A DNA stretch of 52,130 bases from Candidatus Palauibacter denitrificans (GCA_009841015.1 VXMQ01000064.1:1-52130); one strand, 5' to 3'. Shown: positions 43,870 to 51,923, counted from the first letter of the stretch. Notes: generated from the letters alone by a model not told the origin. Translations and numbers: made by a program.

Positions 43870-44682
43870 TTACTCCGGTTGCCTCTCCGCCGGGGCCCCC
43901 GTGTGGTCCCGACCGCTGTGGTCCGCCACCAGGGAGAGTGGGTCCAATAGTGCACCGTTCCGGGCCAGTTCCAGGTGCAGATGGGGGGCCGATGATCTTC
44001 CCGTGTTTCCCGTGAGGGCGATGACCTCGAGTCGCTCCACCGCGTCGCCGGCCTCGGCGAACAGCCAAGCGTTGTGGCCATACAATGACGTTAGCCCATC
44101 TGCGTGCGCAATCCGCAGAAACTTCCCATAGATCGGGTCTTCGCCCGCCTCCTCGACCCTTCCCGCCTGAATCGCCCGCACGTACGACCCCGTTGGAACC
44201 GCGATGTCCAATCCCGGATGGCCTTCGCGCGAATCGGCAGGCCGCGAGCCGAAGTGACGGGTGATGAAGCCGCGCTGCGTGAGAGGCCAGGCAGGAGTCG
44301 CCGCCTCTGCCGAGGTCGGCGGCCTGACCTCCACGCCTCCCCTGAGCACGAAGTTCACCGGCGGGGATTCGGCCGGCCTTCCGGCGGTTACTGCCGCCTG
44401 CAGGAAACCGAACTCTTCCTCGAGTTCGTTCAAACGGCTCGCCAACCGGTTCATCCGCTCGCGTTCCCTCTCGTGCGCCGCGACTTTCGCCTCCAGCTCG
44501 AGCACGCGACTGGACTCGGCTCGCCAAGCGGTCAGGAGACCCCCAAGAAACCCGAGGCCGAACAGGCCGATGATCGCTCCCGCCACCGAGAAAAGCAGCC
44601 GACTACGGCTGAGGGGCAGGGAGCGTACCTGCCGGCCATCCCGTCGGACCAACTGCAGTGTCCAGCGCCGGAGGAAGGTCAT
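43870..44682 (-). CDS. M23 family metallopeptidase, membrane-anchored
   Basis: A 270-residue protein. A cytoplasmic basic N-terminus is followed by one transmembrane helix (about residues 30-52), a coiled coil (about 58-92, ESSRVLELEAKVAAHERERE) and an M23 peptidase domain from about 130. The zinc ligands are in HPGLDIAVP (His, Asp) and HLHLEL (His-x-His), with LYGHNA between. It cuts peptidoglycan cross-links in the periplasm. The start overlaps the parB stop by 4 bases (ATGA) and bactofilin follows, so a link between cell-wall hydrolysis, bactofilin scaffold and chromosome partition is plausible. Confidence 0.88.
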   Translation of the reverse strand: MTFLRRWTLQLVRRDGRQVRSLPLSRSRLLFSVAGAIIGLFGLGFLGGLLTAWRAESSRVLELEAKVAAHERERERMNRLASRLNELEEEFGFLQAAVTAGRPAESPPVNFVLRGGVEVRPPTSAEAATPAWPLTQRGFITRHFGSRPADSREGHPGLDIAVPTGSYVRAIQAGRVEEAGEDPIYGKFLRIAHADGLTSLYGHNAWLFAEAGDAVERLEVIALTGNTGRSSAPHLHLELARNGALLDPLSLVADHSGRDHTGAPAERQPE

Positions 44683-45575
44683 TCGCGAAGCTCCGCAGCG
44701 AGTTCGTCCCCTCCCAGCAGCGCAACGAGCCGCAGGAAATCATCCGTATCGTGGAAACGCACGACGACCTCGCCCGCTCCATCCGATCGCGTCCGGATCC
44801 GCACCTGGGTTCCGAACCCTCTCGCGAGGCCCAGTTCGGCTCGCCTCACCACGGGATCGCCCGCCCTTGACGGCGCTTTTCCGCGGGCCTTCCGGCGCCC
44901 GCGCGGTGCCGGGCGGCCCCGGCGGACACGACGTTCCGTCTCCCTTACGGACCACCCCTGATCCACCGCGTCCAGCGCGACGCGGGTTTGCTCCTCGGCC
45001 GTGGCCAAGGTCAGGAGGGCGCGGCCGTGACCCGCCGACAGCTCCCCGTTGGCGAGCAGGCCCAGCACCGCCTCCGGAAGGGCGAGCAGTCGAAGAGCGT
45101 TCGCCACGGTGGACCTGTCCCGCCCCACGTGCCGTCCTACCTCTTCCTGCGTCAGACCGAACTCCCGCATCAGTCGACGGAATCCTCGGGCTTCTTCAAG
45201 TGCTGACAGGTCATGACGTTGTAGATTCTCTACCAGCGCGACCACGAGCATCTGTTCGTCGTCCAGCATCCGAACCCGGGCCGGCACCGACGTCCAGCCG
45301 AGACTCTGAATCGCCCGGAATCGCCGCTCGCCCACCACGATCTCGAACGCGTCTCCCACGGGCCTGACGACCACAGGTTGCAGCAGGCCGTTCTCGCGGA
45401 TGGAGTCCGCGAGTTCCCGGAGACGGGCCGGATCGAAGTCGCCGCGTGGCTGGAACGGATTCGCCCGGATGGCTTCAACCGGAACCTCCGCTTCCGCCGC
45501 GTCGGGATCCGTCCCGACGTTTTCGCCCAACAGGGCCGCAAGCCCCTTTCCGAGACGGCGCTCGTTCCTGGGCAA
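44679..45575 (-). CDS. parB: Chromosome-partitioning protein ParB
   Basis: A 298-residue protein. The N-terminus RLGKGLAALLG contains the ParA-stimulating basic/Gly motif. The CTPase domain has ANPFQPRGDFDP, VVVRPVGDAFEIVVGERRFR (GERRFR box) and LVENLQRHDLSALEEA. A helix-turn-helix follows at about 150-175 (LTQEEVGRHVGRDRSTVANA), and the C-terminal dimerisation domain ends in LGGDELAAELRE. It binds parS and spreads along DNA. Two matching parS sites lie upstream of parA, 46554-46633. It starts immediately after the parA stop (one base later) and overlaps the M23 gene by 4 bases. Confidence 0.95.
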   Translation of the reverse strand: MPRNERRLGKGLAALLGENVGTDPDAAEAEVPVEAIRANPFQPRGDFDPARLRELADSIRENGLLQPVVVRPVGDAFEIVVGERRFRAIQSLGWTSVPARVRMLDDEQMLVVALVENLQRHDLSALEEARGFRRLMREFGLTQEEVGRHVGRDRSTVANALRLLALPEAVLGLLANGELSAGHGRALLTLATAEEQTRVALDAVDQGWSVRETERRVRRGRPAPRGRRKARGKAPSRAGDPVVRRAELGLARGFGTQVRIRTRSDGAGEVVVRFHDTDDFLRLVALLGGDELAAELRE

Positions 45576-46349
45576 CTACGAGCCCCTGTGCCGATCGATC
45601 AGTTCCCGGGCCAGGCTCAGGTATCCGCGGGCTCCACTCGACAGGACGTCGTACAGAGCGATCGGCTCTCCAAAGCTCGGGGCCTCGGCGAGCCGGATGT
45701 TCCGCGGGATCATCGTGTCGAAGACCTTGCCACCGAAGTACTCGCGCGCCTCGGCGACCACCTGTTTCGCGAGGTTGAGCCGCGAATCGTACATCGTGAG
45801 GAGCACTCCCTCGATCTCGAGTTCCGGGTTGATGCTGCGTTGCACAAGCCGCACGGTGTTCAGGAGCTGGCTAAGCCCTTCCAACGCATAGAACTCACAC
45901 TGAATCGGGATGAGCACGGCGTCCGCGGCGGCCAGTGCGTTCAGCGTGAGAAGCCCGAGGGACGGCGGCGAGTCGATCAGGATATACTCGAAGTCACCCC
46001 GCAGCGCCTCGATCTTCCGGCCGAGGATTCGCTGGCGGTCCGACCGATCGATCAGTTCCACTTCGGCGCCGGTCAGGTCTCGGCTCGCCGATACCACGGA
46101 CAGGCACGGGAAGTGGACTTCCGGCCGCACCGCCGCCTGAAGCGGCTGTCCGTTTACGAGGCAGTCGTACACGCTGGGGACGTCTCCGTCCTTGCGCAGC
46201 CCGAATCCGGATGTTGCGTTGCCCTGCGGGTCGCAGTCGATGACGAGCGTGTTGCGCTCCGCGATCGCCAGCGAGGCGCCGAGGTTGATCGCCGTGGTGG
46301 TCTTGCCGACCCCGCCCTTCTGATTCGCAATCGCGATCACCCGACCCAA
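45576..46349 (-). CDS. parA: Chromosome-partitioning ATPase ParA
   Basis: A 257-residue deviant-Walker ATPase: GRVIAIANQKGGVGKTTTAI (Walker A with the signature Lys), VIDCDPQGNATSG (A'), and ILIDSPPSLGLLTLNAL (B). The C-terminus (DRHRGS) is typical of chromosomal ParA. A TTG at 46349 is chosen because GAGGGG lies 8 bases upstream and the protein then starts exactly like B. subtilis Soj (MGKIIAI). The ATG at 46388, which would add 13 residues without a ribosome site, is the alternative. It drives origin segregation with ParB. The gene lies about 200 bases from the parS sites. Confidence 0.9.
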   Translation of the reverse strand: MGRVIAIANQKGGVGKTTTAINLGASLAIAERNTLVIDCDPQGNATSGFGLRKDGDVPSVYDCLVNGQPLQAAVRPEVHFPCLSVVSASRDLTGAEVELIDRSDRQRILGRKIEALRGDFEYILIDSPPSLGLLTLNALAAADAVLIPIQCEFYALEGLSQLLNTVRLVQRSINPELEIEGVLLTMYDSRLNLAKQVVAEAREYFGGKVFDTMIPRNIRLAEAPSFGEPIALYDVLSSGARGYLSLARELIDRHRGS

Positions 46350-46553
46350 ATCAGTCCACCCCTCGCTGATCGCCACACCCGGCGACATGAACCGACACGC
46401 ACTGTAAGCGTATGTTTCGCAAGCAACTGGCTCCGTGACGACCGAGCGCGCCAAGTGGTTCGTCGCGCTGCTCAACGTCATCTCCTGTGAGACATCCCAA
46501 AATATATGGCGCTCTCGTGACCCGGGCGACCTGGATCGGACCCGAAGACCCGG

Positions 46554-46569
46554 TGTTTCACGTGAAACA
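46554..46569. promoter_or_regulatory. Perfect parS site 1
   Basis: TGTTTCACGTGAAACA, a 16-bp perfect palindrome equal to the canonical ParB-binding site found next to parAB in most chromosomes. It lies about 170-205 bases upstream of the parA start. Confidence 0.95.
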
Positions 46570-46617
46570 TGTGATGACGGTTGTGACGAGCCAATCGGCG
46601 CGCGGTGAACGAACCGA

Positions 46618-46633
46618 CGTTTCACGTGGAACG
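46618..46633. promoter_or_regulatory. parS site 2 (near-perfect)
   Basis: CGTTTCACGTGGAACG keeps the core GTTnCACGTGnAAC of the parS consensus and differs at the two outer bases. It is 64 bases from site 1, centre to centre. Confidence 0.85.
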
Positions 46634-46823
46634 ATGCCTCGACTTCGACGTCTGACCCTTGCAGGCGGGCGCGCCGGGAAAGAGCTTCGTCCTCCACTCG
46701 CCACGAGTCGGCTCCCGTTGACCCGGAGTCGGAAGAAAACCGTGCGGAACTCCGACCGCCGGGCTCGCAACGGCAACAACCCGGGAGGCGACGATCTCCG
46801 CAACCATCCCCGCGACCGACCGG

Positions 46824-47543
46824 TTGATTCTCGCGCTGGACGTTCCAACCGCCTCGGAAGCGCGAGGAATCGTCGACGCGCTGGCCGATACCGTGTCCTT
46901 CTACAAGATCGGCCTGGAGCTCTTCCTTTCCGGGGGGTACTTCGAACTGGCCGATTGGCTTCGCTCCGAGGACAAGAAGGTGTTCGCCGACCTCAAGCTC
47001 TTCGATGTCCCGCAGACCGTCGGCTCCGCGGTCCAACAACTCCGAACCCGGGACGTGGACTTCGTCACGGTGCACGGTAACGATGCGATCCTCCGTGCCG
47101 CCTGCGACGCCGCTGCGGGCGATCTCGGAATTCTGGCCGTGACCGTTCTTACCAGTCTCGACCGAGCGGACATGGAAGACCTCGGCTTTGAAGCGGACAT
47201 TGGGGACGTCGTCCTCTCCCGAGCCCGTCGGGCGGAGAGTATCGGCTGCGCCGGCGTCATCAGTTCCGGCCACGAGGCCGCTCGAGTTCGCTCTGCCGTT
47301 TCTCGCCGGTTTCGCATCGTCGTCCCCGGTATCCGCGCGGCGGTGGAAGCCGGTACCGATGACCAGAAACGGACCGTGGACGTGGAGTCCGCGTTCGAGG
47401 CCGGCGCCGACTACATCGTCATGGGACGACCCATACGAAACGCTCCGGATCCCGCGCGCGCGGCCGCGTCCGTTCAGGAGAGAATATCCGCTTGGCTTGG
47501 ACACAACTCCGGCGTCGGAGAACCCACGGGACAAATTCCGTAA
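46824..47543 (+). CDS. pyrF: Orotidine 5'-phosphate decarboxylase
   Basis: A 239-residue TIM-barrel enzyme making UMP from OMP, the last step of pyrimidine synthesis. It has LILALDVP at the start and KKVFADLKLFDVPQTV, with the catalytic Lys/Asp tetrad (D-x-K-x2-D). VTVHG and VPGIRAAVEAGTDDQKRT follow, with the phosphate-binding region near ADYIVMGRPI. There is no ATG at the expected place: the nearest codon is the TTG at 46824. A GGGAGG site at about 46783-46788 lies too far upstream for it, so translation may start at a non-standard codon near 46795. The enzyme core is complete. Confidence 0.9.
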   Translation: MILALDVPTASEARGIVDALADTVSFYKIGLELFLSGGYFELADWLRSEDKKVFADLKLFDVPQTVGSAVQQLRTRDVDFVTVHGNDAILRAACDAAAGDLGILAVTVLTSLDRADMEDLGFEADIGDVVLSRARRAESIGCAGVISSGHEAARVRSAVSRRFRIVVPGIRAAVEAGTDDQKRTVDVESAFEAGADYIVMGRPIRNAPDPARAAASVQERISAWLGHNSGVGEPTGQIP

Positions 47544-47568
47544 TTCATTATATATCATAGTATTACGG
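47538..47568. promoter_or_regulatory. AT-rich inverted repeat after pyrF
   Basis: CCGTAAT (47538-47544) and ATTACGG (47562-47568) are perfect inverted copies with a 17-base AT-only-like centre (TCATTATATATCATAGT). The left arm includes the pyrF TAA stop. This is among the most AT-rich stretches in the window. It may be a terminator of unusual form, an operator, or the promoter region of the Fpg-like gene 180 bases downstream. Confidence 0.4.
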
Positions 47569-47745
47569 CCATTGATATCACCCCGACCGTCTCGTGTCTC
47601 GTTGCCGCTTTGAGGCGGCGTTGAGACCCGCTGGAGATACTCGTCGAGTTCGTTTTCTCCACCGTCCATGAAGCACGGGGCACATTTTATTCGTACCGGG
47701 GTACGTCAACCTGCACCCAGTCTTGCCTACCGGAGCCGTGATGCA

Positions 47746-48543
47746 ATGATAGAGCTTCCCGATGTTGAGCGAATGATCGAGCGTATTGCCGGTTACACGA
47801 CCGGCAAAACGATCTCCATCATCCGGATCGACGACCCTGATGTCGCATCAATCGAGCGCGACATCGTCGAGAATCACCTTGAGAACCACGCCGTAGATTC
47901 CGTTGAACGCCACGGTCGCTACGTCGTTCTCCGCTTCCGTTCCGATTACAGCCTCATGTTCGACATGGGGGATGACGGCCTCCTGCGCCTCGAATCCCAG
48001 ACCGCGCCTCCGACCGACCGGACGCGGATCAGGTTCCAGTTTGCGGCCGGCAGGGAACTCCGTTTCTCGTCGTCGGGCTCCCAGGGCACGGTCCAGGCCG
48101 TGCCGGGGAGTGAATTCAACGAGAAGGGGTCGCTCCAGAGCCTCGGAGTGGATCCGCTGAGCGACGACCTGACTCTCGCGCGGTTCGAGGCTCTGGCGGA
48201 GCGGAATGCCCGTTCCTCCATCAAGGGCTTTCTCCTGAACCAGAAGGCGATCGCGGGTATCGGCAACGACTATGCCGATGAGATCTGCTTCCAAGCGGGC
48301 GTGCGCCCCGACCGCCGGGTCGGTCAACTGGAGCCTGAGCAGCTCGATCGGCTTCACCGCTACCTGAAGCGGGTTTTGAGGCGGGCCACGCTTCACTGGA
48401 GTGCCGCCCATTCCGATCCGGGTTGGCTGATCAACTCACGTTCGTCCGGCGGGTCCTGCCCGCGGTGCCGACATGCGTTGACCTCCCTCCGCGTGACCGG
48501 CCGCAAGACCGTGCTCTGCCCGAGGTGTCAGCGCGCCGCTTGA
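47746..48543 (+). CDS. Fpg/Nei-family DNA glycosylase-like protein without the catalytic proline
   Basis: A 265-residue protein. The family begins M-PELPEVE, where the mature N-terminal Pro is the nucleophile. Here it begins M-IELPDVERM: Ile replaces Pro, while the Glu that follows is kept. The rest of the fold is present, including the helix-two-turn-helix region (SIKGFLLNQKAIAGIGNDYA) and a C-terminal zinc finger of two Cys pairs (CPRCRH and CPRCQRA). Without the Pro, ordinary glycosylase/lyase chemistry is unlikely. Related MIELP-starting proteins are, I believe, widespread but uncharacterised. The ATG at 47746 is the only sensible start. The next gene overlaps its stop or lies just after it. 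Confidence 0.8.
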   Translation: MIELPDVERMIERIAGYTTGKTISIIRIDDPDVASIERDIVENHLENHAVDSVERHGRYVVLRFRSDYSLMFDMGDDGLLRLESQTAPPTDRTRIRFQFAAGRELRFSSSGSQGTVQAVPGSEFNEKGSLQSLGVDPLSDDLTLARFEALAERNARSSIKGFLLNQKAIAGIGNDYADEICFQAGVRPDRRVGQLEPEQLDRLHRYLKRVLRRATLHWSAAHSDPGWLINSRSSGGSCPRCRHALTSLRVTGRKTVLCPRCQRAA

Positions 48544-48575
48544 AGGTCCAGCGCAGGACGCACGACGTCGGGGCC

Positions 48576-49421
48576 GTGCGTCTCCGGCCGCCGCCCGTGC
48601 GCGGCTGCGTGGTCTGCCTTCTCCTCCTGGCGGTGCCCCTTGCTGCGGTACGCCCGGTCGTCGCGCAGGCAGGCGGCCCCACGATCGGCATCCGGGACGG
48701 AAACGGTCATCCCTTCCGCACGCCCGCGGGCTCCCCCTTCGAGCCTGTACACCGTCTCGCGCTGTTGAGCGCGACGCGCGATTCGCTCCGTGACGGCATT
48801 GCCCTCGCCGACGTCGGCGACCGCCTCGGGTTCTGGATCCGGCGCGATCCGGACGGGGACGTGGAATACGCCGGCGCGATTCACGGCGGGGCGTTTTCCC
48901 GCTTCGATCTCGGCGGTCCGGATCAGGCCCTCATCGAAGTGCACTACCGGATCGGAGTTCTCCTGCGCGCGCGTTTCGGGGCGGTCGCGGCCCGTGCCGA
49001 ACTCTATCATCTGAGTTCGCATCTCGGGGACGAATTCCTCCTGGAGACCGGCGCCCGTCCCATCAGCACGAGCCGCGAGGGGCTGGAACTCATGCTGCAG
49101 GGATCTCCCGCATCGGGCCTCACCGTCTATGGAGGCCCGGGCGTGCTACTGCGCGCCACGCCGGATTTCGCGCCCCTTTCGCTGCGCGCCGGCGCCGCCT
49201 GGGAGTCCGCGCCGGGTGCGCCCGCGCGTTTCCATGCTTCGGTCGACTACTTCGGCTGGGCGGAGCTGGGGTGGGAACCCGCCATCGCGGCGGAAGTCGG
49301 GGCCGGGCTGGCTCGGGGTACGCGGGTCGGATTGCTCCTCGGCTTCGGTCCCTCCCGCGCGGAGCAGTTCCTCCGACAATCCGAACGCCTGGTCGGGCTT
49401 TCCATCTCCCACGTGCGGTGA
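48576..49421 (+). CDS. DUF1207-family exported protein
   Basis: A 281-residue protein with a signal peptide (hydrophobic core CVVCLLLLAVPLAAVRPVVA) and a barrel-like body. ELYHLSSHLGDEFLLET is the segment I associate with DUF1207, and near the end comes LGFGPSRAEQFLR. The family is an outer-membrane or periplasmic protein of unknown function, common in Gemmatimonadota and Bacteroidota. The GTG at 48576 fits the signal peptide; an in-frame TTG at 48540 overlaps the Fpg-like stop and would couple the two genes. It converges with yidC, whose stop lies 36 bases away. Confidence 0.7.
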   Translation: MRLRPPPVRGCVVCLLLLAVPLAAVRPVVAQAGGPTIGIRDGNGHPFRTPAGSPFEPVHRLALLSATRDSLRDGIALADVGDRLGFWIRRDPDGDVEYAGAIHGGAFSRFDLGGPDQALIEVHYRIGVLLRARFGAVAARAELYHLSSHLGDEFLLETGARPISTSREGLELMLQGSPASGLTVYGGPGVLLRATPDFAPLSLRAGAAWESAPGAPARFHASVDYFGWAELGWEPAIAAEVGAGLARGTRVGLLLGFGPSRAEQFLRQSERLVGLSISHVR

Positions 49422-49457
49422 CGAGTCGGCATCGACTCCCGCTGGCCGCTGCCGAAG

Positions 49458-51170
49458 CTACTCTTTCTTCCGGGACGGCGGCGGCTGCGCCTTCCTGCGT
49501 TCTCGAGAGAGGTACATCTGCTGCGGCAGCGACATGATGTTGGAGGCCGTGTAGTACAGGTTCAGCCCGGCCGCGAAGTTCGCGAAGAAGAACGTGAAGA
49601 CGACCGGCAGCACGTAGGAGATCATCTTCATCTGCGCGTTCGTCTGAATGCCCCGTTGCGTGATCCAGTTCAGCAGGAGCATCGATCCGCCCATCAGGAC
49701 GGGCACGATGAAGAGGGGATCCCTCAGGGAGAGATCCGACAGCCACAGGAAGGGCACGCCGCGGAACTCGATCGTGTTCTGGAACACGAAGAACAGCGTG
49801 ATCAGAATCGGGAGCGGCAGGAACATGGGCAGACAGCCGCCCAGCGGGTTGACCCCGTGTTCCCGAAAGAGCTTCATCTGCTCCTGCTGCAGGCGCTGCG
49901 GGTCGCCCTTGTAACGCTCCTGCAGCTTCTTGATCTCCGGCTGCAGCGCCATCTGCTTCATCTGCGCGCGTCCCGAGATGTGGAACAGCGGCGACAGGAT
50001 GATCCGCGACCCGACGCCGAACAGGATCAGGACCCAGCCGTACGCCAGCGAGAACGACTCGTGCATCCAGATCAGGATCGCGACGATCAGGTTCCCGAAC
50101 GGCCGGGTGAACCACCGGAGCCAGCGCCAGCCGACGGGGTTCACGTTGTGGAGTTCCTGCCCCACGGCCTGCAGCCGCGCGAAGTCCTGCGGCCCGATGT
50201 ACGCGGTGTACTCGAAGCCGGCGCTGCCGGCGGGTACCGGCAGCGCGGCCTGCATCTCCGCCGCGTCCGCCTCGGGCACGCCCCGCAGCATCACGCCCCC
50301 GATGCCCGGCCCTCCCGGCGGCGCGACGACGGCGGCCAGCCAGTACTTCGATTTCGACGCGGCCCAACTGAAGGGGCCGCCGGAGGCCGGCCTCGTCTCG
50401 CCGTCGTCCACGCGGTCCAGCCGCTCGGCCGCGATCTGTCCCGAGCGGTTCCGGGTGACGAGCGACATCGCGGCCTGGTCCTCCCGGGGCACGGCCTCGT
50501 TTCGCTCGATCCCGCGGCCGAGGCCCACGAGAACGACGTGCCCCACGTCCCCGAGACCACGCAGCCCGCCGCTCACGTCGATGCGGTAGTCGTCCGGGTG
50601 GAAGCGATACGAGACATCGAAGGTGACCTCGCCGATCGCGGCCTCGAAGCGCAGGTCCGCGGGCCCATCCCTCACCTCGAGCGCGGACGTCGACGCCGTG
50701 AAGGCGATCGACCCGAGGGAGACCGTGTCGCCGCGCAGCGTCAGCGCGTACGCCAGGATCGAATCGTCCGGCCGCACCAGCTCGACGTTGGGGCCGCCAT
50801 GTCCGCCCTCGGCGAAGTTCCGGTGCGCGAGCATCGTCGCACCCACGAGCCGGGCGCCGCGCGTGTCGAACCGGTATTCGTAGAGTGCGGACCGGACCGT
50901 GACGATGGAGCTTTCCGCGGCGGCGGTTCCCTCCGGCTCCTCCACCGCGGGCGTCTCCTCCGCCTCGGCCAGCACCGCCGCCACGTCCTGAGCGGCTCTT
51001 TCCTCAGCCGAAAGACGGCTTATCTCGTCCGCCGCGTCCGTGGGCTCCGGCGTCTCCACGCTGTCGGACGACACCGGTTCCAGCGGCCCTTCGGTCGGCG
51101 GGAAGAACACGTTCGAGAGGATCATCACGCCGACCATGAGCGCGATGGCCAGAAGCAGACGGCGTTCCAT
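49458..51170 (-). CDS. yidC: Membrane protein insertase YidC
   Basis: A 570-residue protein with the long bacterial layout. One N-terminal helix (RRLLLAIALMVGVMILSNVF) is followed by a large periplasmic domain of about residues 40-330, then the Oxa1-type core from about 350. The core has five helices, including PFGNLIVAILIWMHESFSLA, LFFVFQNTIEFRGVPFLWL and the C-terminal FTFFFANFAAGLNLYYTASN. A coil rich in Lys/Arg (KKLQERYKGDPQRLQQEQM) contacts the ribosome. The short basic tail (RERRKAQPPPSRKKE) ends the protein. It inserts inner-membrane proteins alone or with SecYEG. The ATG at 51170 directly abuts the yidD stop. Confidence 0.95.
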   Translation of the reverse strand: MERRLLLAIALMVGVMILSNVFFPPTEGPLEPVSSDSVETPEPTDAADEISRLSAEERAAQDVAAVLAEAEETPAVEEPEGTAAAESSIVTVRSALYEYRFDTRGARLVGATMLAHRNFAEGGHGGPNVELVRPDDSILAYALTLRGDTVSLGSIAFTASTSALEVRDGPADLRFEAAIGEVTFDVSYRFHPDDYRIDVSGGLRGLGDVGHVVLVGLGRGIERNEAVPREDQAAMSLVTRNRSGQIAAERLDRVDDGETRPASGGPFSWAASKSKYWLAAVVAPPGGPGIGGVMLRGVPEADAAEMQAALPVPAGSAGFEYTAYIGPQDFARLQAVGQELHNVNPVGWRWLRWFTRPFGNLIVAILIWMHESFSLAYGWVLILFGVGSRIILSPLFHISGRAQMKQMALQPEIKKLQERYKGDPQRLQQEQMKLFREHGVNPLGGCLPMFLPLPILITLFFVFQNTIEFRGVPFLWLSDLSLRDPLFIVPVLMGGSMLLLNWITQRGIQTNAQMKMISYVLPVVFTFFFANFAAGLNLYYTASNIMSLPQQMYLSRERRKAQPPPSRKKE

Positions 51171-51383
51171 TCAGCGCTCCCGGGCAGGAACCGGATCGTA
51201 GCCGCACGACCCGAAGGGATGACAGCGGAGCAGACGGCGAACGCACAGCCAGCTCCCCCGCGCGGCGCCGAATCGCCGCACCGCGGTCAAGGCGTATTCC
51301 GAGCAGCTCGGCTCGTACCTGCAGGCGGGTGGCAACCAGGGAGAAACGACCAGCTGGTAGCCGCGAATCGCTCCGATGATCAT
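51171..51383 (-). CDS. yidD: Membrane protein insertion efficiency factor YidD
   Basis: A 70-residue protein of the YidD family (about 70-85 residues in relatives): IRGYQLVVSPWLPPACRYEP, SCSEYALTAVRRFG, then CHPFGSCGYDPVP. The CRYEPSCSEYA core and four conserved Cys are present. It has an N-terminal amphipathic segment rather than a full helix and helps YidC at the membrane. The ATG at 51383 overlaps the rnpA stop by 4 bases (ATGA), so it is chosen. An ATG at 51392 (MRRMIIGA) would overlap rnpA by 13 bases. Confidence 0.88.
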   Translation of the reverse strand: MIIGAIRGYQLVVSPWLPPACRYEPSCSEYALTAVRRFGAARGSWLCVRRLLRCHPFGSCGYDPVPARER

Positions 51384-51784
51384 TCTGCGCATACGGCCTC
51401 CAGCGAATCCATCAACGTCACTCGAAGCCTCTGGTACGAGGCGTCGTAGGCGGCCGGTTTCGCCCTTACAACCAGGTCCAGTTCGAGCCGGCGGGTTTCG
51501 AGGGCAGGCAGGATGTGGATGCGGGCGAGCTCGGTCAGTCGCCGGCGTACGAGGTTTCGCTCGACCGCGCCCCGCCCGTGGCGAGGCGTCACGACTCCGA
51601 CTCTGGAGCGGCCCGAGGGCGACGGAGCGAAGAACACGTCCACGAGGCGGCCCCGGCGGCAACGTCCCGCACGAATGGTCCGGCGAATCTCCCGCGCTGT
51701 GCGCAGCCGAGCCCCGCGAGGCCGCCGAAAGCCCTCGGGTGGAGGCCCGCTAGCGGCTTCGTCGCTTGCGACGGAACGCGTCAC
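51380..51784 (-). CDS. rnpA: Ribonuclease P protein component
   Basis: A 134-residue basic protein. The RNA-contact motif [14 protein letters not shown] (RNxxRR) and the [20 protein letters not shown] core are typical. It assists the catalytic RNA in tRNA 5'-end processing. The conserved part starts around residue 19, and no start codon exists between the rpmH stop and it, so the GTG at 51784 is used. This places the start inside rpmH, an overlap of 35 bases. The 18-residue N-terminal tail is extra compared with most relatives. Translation is probably coupled to rpmH. Confidence 0.9.
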   Translation of the reverse strand: MTRSVASDEAASGPPPEGFRRPRGARLRTAREIRRTIRAGRCRRGRLVDVFFAPSPSGRSRVGVVTPRHGRGAVERNLVRRRLTELARIHILPALETRRLELDLVVRAKPAAYDASYQRLRVTLMDSLEAVCAE

Positions 51785-51923
51785 TGACGGTGAGCCGACG
51801 TCGACCCTTCCTTCTGCGGCGCGACAGCGTGCGGCGGCCCGCCTTCGTCTTCATGCGCGCCCGGAATCCATGATCGCGAACGCGCTTCCTGTTGGTTGGC
51901 TTGCTGTATGTGGGCTTGCCCAT
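51750..51923 (-). CDS. rpmH: Ribosomal protein bL34
   Basis: A 57-residue, very basic protein: [20 protein letters not shown], then [17 protein letters not shown] and RRRLTV, the bL34 pattern. E. coli bL34 has 46 residues; here an 11-residue tail ([11 protein letters not shown]) follows the usual end and is encoded where rnpA begins. It is a component of the large ribosomal subunit. It is the first gene of the rpmH-rnpA-yidD-yidC operon, read from the promoter 57 bases upstream. This gene order is typical of the region near dnaA and oriC, which would lie just off the right edge. Confidence 0.93.
   Translation of the reverse strand: MGKPTYSKPTNRKRVRDHGFRARMKTKAGRRTLSRRRRKGRRRLTVSDAFRRKRRSR

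Larger units (their letters stand above)
46389..46823. other. Origin-proximal intergenic region holding parS sites
   Basis: This 435-base gap between the divergent parA and pyrF genes carries two parS sites (46554, 46618). No protein-coding frame in it has a convincing start or family match. Upstream of parA, AT-rich segments (ATATATT near 46502) could hold its promoter, but no clean -35/-10 pair stands out. No DnaA-box cluster or tRNA is seen. Confidence 0.5.

Noticed and set aside
46388..46388. ATG at 46388 as the start of parA
   Set aside because: It adds 13 residues with no ribosome site, whereas the TTG at 46349 has GAGGGG well spaced and gives the usual ParA N-terminus. Not excluded.
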